DNA from: Bacteroidales bacterium
GTDB lineage: Bacteria; Bacteroidota; Bacteroidia; Bacteroidales; M50B96
Direction of reading: 5' to 3'
DNA length: 33,943 nt
Assembly: GCA_018401015.1 (NCBI GenBank)
Contig: JAGYLP010000008.1
Span: 1-33,943 of the forward strand
How positions within the stretch are numbered: the stretch's first letter is position 1; every line of letters starts with the position of its first letter. A program made the translations under genes and the position numbers. The notes under the pieces are model-generated. The model had not been told where the DNA came from. It ran no database searches and worked only from the letters and a program-made list of their open reading frames with translations. This document shows, piece by piece, positions 18,931 to 26,193 of this stretch.

Positions 18931-21900
18931 TTAGAAAGTTAAAGTTGTTCCTACCCGGAAGGTACGTGCTTGAGGATAGATGGCTCGGTCGATTCCGATA
19001 TCGAATGAGCTCATAGCTCCAATTTCGGGATCGGCTCCGGTGTATTGTGTAAGGGTAAACAGGTTTTCGGCCGACACATAGAAGCGCCATACGGTTGCAC
19101 CCATCCGTTGCAAAACGCGCATAGGTAAGGTGTATCCAACCTGAATATTTCTGAGACGGACGAAGGAACCATCTTCGATGTATAAATCGGAAACGCGGTA
19201 GTTGTTATTGGCGTCGATCCAAGTGTATCGGGGCACTTCGTTGGTTGATCCTTCTTCGGTCCAACGGTCGAGAGCCGACACCGGTCGGTTGGTGAATCGC
19301 AGATCTTCGCGCTGCGCACCATTGAAGATTTCATGTCCGAAGGCTCCTACTACGAGGAAGGAGAAATCGAAGGCTTTATAATTAAGCGAACCGTTAATAC
19401 CGAGAGTGAAATCGGGCGTTGGATTACCAATGTAGGTTCTATCTTCTTCGTTGAGCACTCCGTCGTTGTTTACATCGACAAATCGCACATCGCCTGGTTT
19501 TGCATTAGCTTGCAAGAGTTCGCCGGTAGAGCCAATGTGCTGAAATACCTCGGTTTGATTTTGGAAAATCCCATCAGTTTGAAAGCCCCAGAAATAGGCT
19601 ATGGGCAAGCCTTGTTCGGCGCGTGTCACCATTCCGGCAACGGCCCAGGTGGCTCCGGGCAATACTTTCTGGTCGTTTCCAATGAAAGTCATCTCGTTTT
19701 GGTTGTATGCTCCGTTCACTCCAATCGAATACCGGAATTCATTCACCCGATGACGCCAGTCGAGCGACAATTCAATGCCTCGATTTCGAACACTACCTAC
19801 ATTCGCAAAAGGAGGGTCGTTCCCCACATGAGCCGGAATAGGAATCCGCTCTAAAAGTCCACTGGTTGTTTTAATGTAGTAATCGGCAGTCGCAATTAAG
19901 CGATTGTTAAAGGCTGCCAGTTCGAGGGCAATATCGATTTGCTCGGATTCTTCCCAACGAATATCCGCGTTTTCGATAAACAAGGGCGAAGCACCCACCA
20001 TACGACCATCGCCAAAAATATAACCACGGCTGATATCAATGGTACTAACATATTGATAATCGCCAATTTCCTGATTACCATTCACACCCCACGAGGCACG
20101 AAACTTCAGATAGTCGACCGATTCCATTTTTGGCATGAAGCTCTCATCGGAAATGAGCCACGAAAATCCTAAGGATGGGAAAATTCCATAGCGGTTGTTC
20201 GGTCCAAATTTCGAGGAACCATCGCGGCGTAAAATCCCGGTAAAAGCATATTTGCTCTTGTAATCGTAGGTAATCCGGCCAAAAGTGGAAAACAAAGCGG
20301 CATGAGTTGCACCTCCGGTGGCAACCCAGGAAGTATCGGTAGCCATATTCAAGTAAATGTTCTCTGGATTAGCAGTGGGCACTCCGGCGTTGAATCCGGT
20401 CAAATTCTCAAAATTATACTCCCAGGCGGTGGTACCCATTAATACCGAAAACTGATGATCGTTGATTTTTTTCTCATACCGAAGCGTATTTTCCCATTGC
20501 CAGGTGTAGTAACGATCTACCCCTTTGAAAACAGATGTTTCGGCGGTATTATATTGCGCACCATTCAAATAAAACAGGGGTCGGTAGGAATCGTTGTTGA
20601 TATAAGCCATATCGAGTCCAAGGCTGGACCGAAACACTAACCCTTCGAGGGGCTCTAATTCACCGTAAATATTCCCAACGACTTTATCGACGCGGGTCTC
20701 TGCATTTTGAAGCTCAAGCAGGGCAAGCGGATTCACGACCTCCGCACCAACATAGTTCGATATACCATAAATATTCCCGGCGGCATCGGTCACAACCGGC
20801 TGATTACTGTAGGGGACATCGGCTAATTCCGTTGGGTCGGTTTCATACAAAGGAGTTAAGGGATCGAGGTTTAATGCGCTGGAATACGGACCATTGAAGG
20901 ATTGATTGCTGGCTACACCCCGACGAACGATGTTCGAATAGCTTAAATTATTCCCTATACGAATATTTCTATTCACCTCGTGATTACTATTGAGTCGGAA
21001 GGTGATTCGATCGAACTGCGATTTTTCTCCTCCGATAATCCCTTGCTGGGAAAAGTAAGAAAGAGAGGAGGCATAGGAGGATTTTTCGTTTCCGCCCGTT
21101 AAGGAGATTTCATGGTTGGTGATTGGGGCATTTTTCTGAAAAAGAAGCGATTGCCAATCGGTGTTATGTGGAGCAATTTCATTCAGGTCGAAAGGTTCGG
21201 ATAAACCGGCATTGCGGGCACCTTCGTTCATGAGCATTCGATACTGATCGGCATCGAGCATTTCGATGGTATTTGCCGGATTCTGAATTCCATAGTAAGC
21301 ACTATAGCTCAGGTTCACTTTCCCTTTTTTTCCGCTTTTGGTTGTTATAAGGACTACCCCATTGGCAGCACGCGCACCATAAATAGCAGCCGACGCAGCA
21401 TCTTTTAATACATCGATTGATTCAATATCACCCGGGTTCAAAAAGTCGATTCCACCCACGGGCATTCCATCGACAATGTAGAGCGGATCGGCATTACCGG
21501 TAGTACCTGCACCCCGAATTCGGACGGTTGGCGCTTCGCCCGGTTGTCCCGATAAGTTAGTAACCTGTACTCCGGCAGTTCGACCCTGCATGGCTTGCTC
21601 CATACGCAAATTTGGAGTTTCCGAAATCTGCTTGGCATCGACCGTTGCAATGGCACCGGTTACTACTTTTTTCTTTTGAGTACCATACCCAATTACAACA
21701 ACCTCGTCTAAATCGGCCTGATCGGGCTTCAAAACCACATCGAGAGTAGTTCGGCTTTGAACGTTTAGCTCCTGGCTCTCGTAACCAATAAATGAAAAAC
21801 GAAGAACGCTATTTGGCGAAGATACTTCGATCCGATAATTACCATCCATGTCGGTAATGGTTCCTGCTGTTGTTCCTACTTCCACGATAGTGGTTCCCGG

Positions 21901-22020
21901 AATACCGGTCTGGTCGCCAGCATCGGTTACCCGACCGCTCACTGTAAACTGAGCCATGGCGGTAGAAGTAATAAAGAGACCTGCTAAGGCCATCCAAAAA
22001 GAGAATAAATATTGCTTCAT
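18931..22020 (-). CDS. susC: SusC/RagA-family TonB-linked outer-membrane receptor
   Basis: The product is about 1029 residues from the ATG at 22020, chosen because it opens directly into a signal peptide (MKQYLFSFWMALAGLF, cleavage near AMAQ); ATG 22029 and TTG 22059 are upstream alternatives. A carboxypeptidase-D-like regulatory domain follows (about 25-105, VSGRVTDAGDQTGIPGTT), then the TonB box/plug region with VVVIGYGTQKKK, LYIVDGMPV and ESIDVLKDAASAAIYGARAANG, then the 22-strand barrel ending in aromatic LTF. SusC transports oligosaccharides across the outer membrane with TonB energy. Upstream is a 14-bp inverted repeat (22061-22093), so its leader may be structured. Confidence 0.96.
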   Translation of the reverse strand: MKQYLFSFWMALAGLFITSTAMAQFTVSGRVTDAGDQTGIPGTTIVEVGTTAGTITDMDGNYRIEVSSPNSVLRFSFIGYESQELNVQSRTTLDVVLKPDQADLDEVVVIGYGTQKKKVVTGAIATVDAKQISETPNLRMEQAMQGRTAGVQVTNLSGQPGEAPTVRIRGAGTTGNADPLYIVDGMPVGGIDFLNPGDIESIDVLKDAASAAIYGARAANGVVLITTKSGKKGKVNLSYSAYYGIQNPANTIEMLDADQYRMLMNEGARNAGLSEPFDLNEIAPHNTDWQSLLFQKNAPITNHEISLTGGNEKSSYASSLSYFSQQGIIGGEKSQFDRITFRLNSNHEVNRNIRIGNNLSYSNIVRRGVASNQSFNGPYSSALNLDPLTPLYETDPTELADVPYSNQPVVTDAAGNIYGISNYVGAEVVNPLALLELQNAETRVDKVVGNIYGELEPLEGLVFRSSLGLDMAYINNDSYRPLFYLNGAQYNTAETSVFKGVDRYYTWQWENTLRYEKKINDHQFSVLMGTTAWEYNFENLTGFNAGVPTANPENIYLNMATDTSWVATGGATHAALFSTFGRITYDYKSKYAFTGILRRDGSSKFGPNNRYGIFPSLGFSWLISDESFMPKMESVDYLKFRASWGVNGNQEIGDYQYVSTIDISRGYIFGDGRMVGASPLFIENADIRWEESEQIDIALELAAFNNRLIATADYYIKTTSGLLERIPIPAHVGNDPPFANVGSVRNRGIELSLDWRHRVNEFRYSIGVNGAYNQNEMTFIGNDQKVLPGATWAVAGMVTRAEQGLPIAYFWGFQTDGIFQNQTEVFQHIGSTGELLQANAKPGDVRFVDVNNDGVLNEEDRTYIGNPTPDFTLGINGSLNYKAFDFSFLVVGAFGHEIFNGAQREDLRFTNRPVSALDRWTEEGSTNEVPRYTWIDANNNYRVSDLYIEDGSFVRLRNIQVGYTLPMRVLQRMGATVWRFYVSAENLFTLTQYTGADPEIGAMSSFDIGIDRAIYPQARTFRVGTTLTF

Positions 22021-22060
22021 CGCATACATTTTTAAATCATCCAAACTCAAGTGAGGCAAG

Positions 22061-22093
22061 CTGAATCAAAATCATGGTGATTTTCAGATTCAG
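22061..22093. repeat. Inverted repeat between GH16 and susC
   Basis: Arms at 22061-22074 and 22078-22093 are complementary over 14 bp (7 bp, a 2-nt bulge at 22085-22086, then 7 bp) with a 3-nt loop (22075-22077). No U-tract follows in either direction, so it is not a standard terminator. It lies 32-64 nt upstream of the susC ATG (22029 or 22020) and would form a hairpin in the leader; as DNA it could be an operator. Confidence 0.6.
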
Positions 22094-22137
22094 GGGGAAT
22101 GCCTAAGTAATTTCCCATGGTATAAAACGATGGGGAT

Positions 22138-23253
22138 TTAAGGAATTGGCTGAAATACTCTCACGTAATCAACCTTCATACTTTGCGGGAAACGGGTGGT
22201 GATATTTGGATTTCCCGGCCAATTTCCGCCCACAGCTACATTAAAAATAAACCAATAATGTTGATGAAATTCACTCATAGAGATCGAAGTAATCGATGTT
22301 TCATGATAGAGCTGATTATCGACAAACCACTGAATTTTCGACTCATCCCAAATGATGGAGAAAACATGATAAGCCTCGACAAAAGTTCCTGCAGATAGTT
22401 GATAAGAACCACCAAAGGAAGCATGTCCGTCTTCGTCCCAATGAATCGTGCCATGAACTTCGTTTTCCCGCCCGGAGCCACCAATCATTTCCATGATATC
22501 AATCTCACCACAAGCCGGCCAACTCACCGAGCTAATGTTGGCACCCAACATCCACAATGCAGGCCATAGACCTTGTCCTTCCGGTAATAATGCACGAATA
22601 TCCACCCGACCATACTGAAATGAAAAACCATTTCGGGTAATGATGCGGGAGGAGGTGTATAAGCGTCCGCCATAATTTTCGTTTCGAGCTTCTATCTCCA
22701 ATACACCATCGTGTACACGAGTATTTTCAGCCCGATAATATTGTAATTCATTGTTTCCCCAACCACAGAGCGACGGACAACCATCGCCTATTTCGAAAGA
22801 CCAATAAGTCAGATCCAACTCGTTCCCATTGAATTCATCTTGCCAAACTAACTCCATTCCCTCGTAGGATAGTGGAGAGAAATATCCATTTTCGAGGGGC
22901 ACTTCGTTTTCGACCGGCAAATAATCAAAACTCAAGGAAGCTTTTAGGTATCGACCTGATGAACCATAGGCACGCAATTCGAAGTAGTACGAATTACCGG
23001 GCAGCAGTTCATACTCAAAAAAACCGATGGCATTCGAATCAACAGCTTGTTCACCGTCCAATTCATACAAGGCATAAGCTACTGCATGAGCCGCCGAAGC
23101 TTGCAATTGTGCCACATGATTGACAGTATCAATCGACAGCAACTGGAAGCTTAGGTTCGAAGGGTCGTCGGTTGAAATGGGGTCTTTTTCGGAACAGGAA
23201 AAAAGCATTCCAAGAACCAGCGAAACAGCGATTAGAGTGGAGTAACGGGCCAT
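22138..23253 (-). CDS. GH16 endo-beta-glucanase (laminarinase-type) lipoprotein
   Basis: The product is 371 residues from ATG 23253, chosen because it starts a lipoprotein signal peptide (MARYSTLIAVSL, lipobox LFSC, Cys20). The frame stays open upstream to ATG 23343, but that part crosses a terminator-like hairpin. Residues about 30-115 form an FnIII-like domain; about 125-371 are the GH16 jelly roll, with WQDEFNG, GYWSFEIGDG-type entry, WPALWMLG, and the catalytic GEIDIMEM with nucleophile Glu250, Asp252 and acid/base Glu255. The ExDxxE form with the extra Met is that of bacterial laminarinases/lichenases (GH16_3), which cut beta-1,3 or mixed beta-1,3/1,4-glucan. SEKD after the Cys favours surface display. 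Second gene of the PUL. Confidence 0.93.
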   Translation of the reverse strand: MARYSTLIAVSLVLGMLFSCSEKDPISTDDPSNLSFQLLSIDTVNHVAQLQASAAHAVAYALYELDGEQAVDSNAIGFFEYELLPGNSYYFELRAYGSSGRYLKASLSFDYLPVENEVPLENGYFSPLSYEGMELVWQDEFNGNELDLTYWSFEIGDGCPSLCGWGNNELQYYRAENTRVHDGVLEIEARNENYGGRLYTSSRIITRNGFSFQYGRVDIRALLPEGQGLWPALWMLGANISSVSWPACGEIDIMEMIGGSGRENEVHGTIHWDEDGHASFGGSYQLSAGTFVEAYHVFSIIWDESKIQWFVDNQLYHETSITSISMSEFHQHYWFIFNVAVGGNWPGNPNITTRFPQSMKVDYVRVFQPIP

Positions 23254-23258
23254 AAAAC

Positions 23259-23293
23259 AAAAAAAAGGCCCCGGCAAAAAACGCCGGAGGCCT
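23259..23293 (-). terminator. Terminator-like hairpin between PKD lipoprotein gene and GH16
   Basis: On the minus strand a 10-bp GC-rich stem (AGGCC/GGCCT outer 5 bp, CCGGC/GCCGG inner 5 bp, one bulged base at 23288, 7-nt loop) is followed by eight Us (23266-23259). It starts 12 nt after the PKD gene stop and its U-tract ends 6 nt before the GH16 ATG at 23253. This is a full intrinsic-terminator signature placed inside an apparent operon. Confidence 0.85.
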
Positions 23294-23305
23294 AAAAAAA
23301 CATGT

Positions 23306-24790
23306 TTAATTAAAACTAAAGTTGCGAATATAGAAGGTTCCATCTACGGCATGTCCGGAACCTCCGATTACTAAACCAACTAAATCGAGATCCGTTCTTG
23401 TTTTAGGTGTGCCGGTAGAACCTTCGGAAGGAGATTCCAGATCGAAGGTGTAAGTTTTCCATTGGTCAACAACAATTTCAGCAGGGTCCACATCGTACTG
23501 TACCCAGCTTGCCCAAAATTCTTGAGTTTGGCTGGCATCGGCAATCCAAAGTGTAATACCCGTAGTTAATCCGCCTTCAGCATAGGTATTGCTGCTTGGG
23601 ATGTAAACATCGATGGAAAAGCTGGTGAAATTATCGAATTGAATATCGAAATCCATTTGAAATTTAAGATCAGCATACATCTCGGTACCACGCACATATT
23701 CACCAACTTTAGCAGCGGTAGGATCGGTAGGATCGTCCACGCCAATGTTAATGGCAACAGCCGATTCACTTGGAATGAGGTAAGACACATCGGCAGCGTC
23801 GGTGGAAGCAAAGGTGTTAAAGAAAGCGGTTGGAGCGAAATCGTTCAGATCCTCACCAAAACCCTGGTTTTCAGTCACTACATCGGGTTCATCGGCCGGA
23901 TTGGCATAACTTACATATACAAATTGCCAATGTAATTCGGCGTAGGTATAGGAAATGGTTAATTGGTCGTAGGTACCCATCGATTCAATGGATGCAGTAA
24001 AGGTTTTGGAAGCTTCGGGAACCATACTTTCGGCGGATGTTCCTAATTGAGGTATACCCATCCAGGCTCCGGTTCCATTCAGAGTAATTGTTCCAGCAAC
24101 CGCATCGTATTCAAAAGAATGAGTTCCACTGAGCCAAGCACTCACATCTTGTCCATCGGAATTAACCATGTTCGCTGCAGTAGCTTCGAAACAAACTTCG
24201 TTGAGTGCAGTGCTACCAAACACAGCATTTTCGCCCCAGAAGACGCCATTATCGTTGAAAATGAATTCACCGGAACGATTGAATGTAAATTCGTGTTGGA
24301 ATACGCACGGACGAGAACCATCGTTTGTAAGCGACCACCAAATAAAAGGTTGAGTTGCATCGGGTCCAACTCCAAGAGCGACACCTTCGCGGATTAATTT
24401 CCAGGTTTTTTCGGTTTCGCCAGCTAACAGAGCTAAGGCAGAATTAGGATCGGTAAGTTCGAGGGTTTGCGAAAAACTGGCCGTTACCATTGCATCGTTG
24501 CTGGCCGTTAATACCACCGTATAAGTACCGGATGTTGCATAGGTGTACACCGGATTTTCGTCGGTAGAGGTGTTACCATCGCCAAAATCCCATGAATAGG
24601 AAGTAGCATTTTGCGAGAAGTTACTGAAGTTTACCTCGAGAAAGTTCTCAGTACTAACCGTGTATTGGAAGCTGGCGATGGGGTCTTCTGCTACCGGATC
24701 GTCGTCCTTACAAGAGGTAAAACTTATCATGGAAGCCATAGCTACCAACATCATTAAAGACGATAAGCGTAAGAAGGAATTCTTTTTCAT
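23306..24790 (-). CDS. PKD-domain lipoprotein, probable surface glycan-binding protein
   Basis: The product is 494 residues. Signal peptide and lipobox FTSC (Cys27) are followed by KDDD, matching the acidic Lys-Asp surface-export signal of Bacteroidota lipoproteins. A PKD domain (about 38-112, SYSWDFGDGNTSTDENPVYTY with GTYTVVLTA) follows. Residues about 120-300 form a beta-rich module (LLAGETEKTWKLI, GSRPCVFQHEFTFN) often seen in Bacteroidota secreted proteins, and about 320-494 look like a CBM-type jelly roll (TSFSIDVYIPSS, WKTYTFDLE, FYIRNFSFN). No catalytic motif is visible. It is first in the PUL transcript, beside GH16, and most likely tethers the glucan at the cell surface in the role of SusE/SGBP-B. 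The ligand is inferred from context. Confidence 0.8.
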   Translation of the reverse strand: MKKNSFLRLSSLMMLVAMASMISFTSCKDDDPVAEDPIASFQYTVSTENFLEVNFSNFSQNATSYSWDFGDGNTSTDENPVYTYATSGTYTVVLTASNDAMVTASFSQTLELTDPNSALALLAGETEKTWKLIREGVALGVGPDATQPFIWWSLTNDGSRPCVFQHEFTFNRSGEFIFNDNGVFWGENAVFGSTALNEVCFEATAANMVNSDGQDVSAWLSGTHSFEYDAVAGTITLNGTGAWMGIPQLGTSAESMVPEASKTFTASIESMGTYDQLTISYTYAELHWQFVYVSYANPADEPDVVTENQGFGEDLNDFAPTAFFNTFASTDAADVSYLIPSESAVAINIGVDDPTDPTAAKVGEYVRGTEMYADLKFQMDFDIQFDNFTSFSIDVYIPSSNTYAEGGLTTGITLWIADASQTQEFWASWVQYDVDPAEIVVDQWKTYTFDLESPSEGSTGTPKTRTDLDLVGLVIGGSGHAVDGTFYIRNFSFN

Positions 24791-25054
24791 AGTTGCGTAA
24801 AGTTTAGATTATTAATGAAAGATATTTTCGTGAAGTCAATTATAGATGATTTGGTTTAGTGAGCGGTGAATTAATCCTTACACAAAACCTCATCAATGCG
24901 AAAATACCTCCTCATCAATCCTACATCATAAAAATGTTATTTTGCTTATTTGCAGACAGATAAAACAAACAAAGATGATAAAACAGACTCATCAGGAGAG
25001 AAAAAAAGTTGGACTACTAAGGGTTGATTGAGTAAGGCTTTATTTGGCTGAAAT
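24791..25054 (-). promoter_or_regulatory. Probable PUL promoter region upstream of the PKD lipoprotein
   Basis: This 264-nt gap between the regulator remnant and the first PUL gene should contain the operon promoter. The best -7 match is TATCTTTC (24824-24817, 7 of 8 to TAnnTTTG), about 27 nt before the ATG at 24790, but no TTG lies at the right distance, as expected if activation is needed. No clear operator repeat or terminator was found. Confidence 0.3.
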
Positions 25055-25975
25055 TTAAAAAGACATGATGAATTCGGTAAGGTTCACATCGTGCTCCAAA
25101 CGAAGCTTTTTCCTTAAGCGATAACGACTTATCTCTACTCCACGAGTAGAAATATTCATCAGCGCAGCAATTTCCTTACTCGAAATATTCAAGCGCAGAT
25201 AAGCACATAGTTTCATCTCACGGGGAGTTAAATCGGGAAAAGCTGCCTTTAATCGACCTAAAAATTCTTCGTAAACGTTTTCGAAATGCTTTTCAAACAC
25301 CTCCCATTGCTGTTCGGAGTTAATTTCACGATCGATTTTTCGTATCATGCTAGCTAATTGACTCCTTAAAAGCTCATCGTTTATTTCTTTGGCAAATTTT
25401 TCAATATCGTTCTTTATCCGGGTAAGCGTTTTACTTTTCTGAATCATCTGCATGGTACTATTCGCTAACTCTTTGTCTTTCTGACGCATTGCATCGCGAA
25501 GATTCTCGTTACGCAAACGGATCACTTCTTTTTCAGCTTCTAATGCTTCGGCCTTGAGCTGCCTTTCGCGCTCTTCGTATAGCTGTCGCTGGCGAGCCTC
25601 TTCTTGCTTTTTAGAAACTTCAACCCGCTTTCGGATCAATAGGCTAAGGCTATAAATTCCAAACACGAAGACCATAAAATACAGCAAATAACCATAATAA
25701 CTTAAGTACCAAGGAGGTAGAATTTCAAATCGATAGGTAGCCTCTCGGCTCGTATGGTCAAAGACATTTTTAGCTTTCACCCTAAATACGTACTTACCCG
25801 ATGGTAGGTTGGTGTATTCTTTCGATGCCGAAGACTGAAAAGCAGACCATTGCGAATCGAATCCTTCCAAATAGCAAGCAAAGCTGGTTTCTTCGGGGTT
25901 CTCGTTAAAATTGGCGGCATACCGAAAACGCCAGTGATTCGATCGGCTCGAAACAGGTTTATGGTGATCAATCAT
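25055..25975 (-). CDS. C-terminal fragment of the regulator (Y_Y_Y, TM, coiled coil, LuxR HTH)
   Basis: The fragment is 306 residues from the first ATG after the third frameshift. Residues about 12-87 are a Y_Y_Y domain (FRYAANFNENPE, CYLEGFDSQWS, NLPSGKYVFRVKAKN), 91-114 a membrane helix, 115-180 a charged coiled coil, and about 240-300 a LuxR/GerE HTH (DLTPREMKLCAYLRLNISSKEIAALMNIS). There is no signal peptide, so expressed alone it would not place Y_Y_Y in the periplasm in a normal way. No histidine kinase or receiver domain is present. It is best read as the tail of the upstream open frame. Confidence 0.8.
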   Translation of the reverse strand: MIDHHKPVSSRSNHWRFRYAANFNENPEETSFACYLEGFDSQWSAFQSSASKEYTNLPSGKYVFRVKAKNVFDHTSREATYRFEILPPWYLSYYGYLLYFMVFVFGIYSLSLLIRKRVEVSKKQEEARQRQLYEERERQLKAEALEAEKEVIRLRNENLRDAMRQKDKELANSTMQMIQKSKTLTRIKNDIEKFAKEINDELLRSQLASMIRKIDREINSEQQWEVFEKHFENVYEEFLGRLKAAFPDLTPREMKLCAYLRLNISSKEIAALMNISTRGVEISRYRLRKKLRLEHDVNLTEFIMSF

Positions 25976-26193
25976 GCGCTCGTTTCCGCGAAACGTGGCT
26001 TATGCGCCCACGCTAGCCGAACTTCGCCAGATAAAAGCGGAAAAATCCTGTTTGATAATCTTTCCTGATAATTCGGGTTGTAATGCACAAAACCTTTTTG
26101 TACTATGATTACAAAAGCATCATCCAACAAATTAACATGTTCAAAGCCCTTAATAAACTCGTCGGTCCAACTCCCGAAAGGGCATCGATACGT

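Noticed and set aside
25055-25975. Hybrid two-component system (HTCS)
   Set aside because: No histidine kinase, ATPase or receiver domain is present; the membrane helix leads through a coiled coil straight to a LuxR-type HTH.
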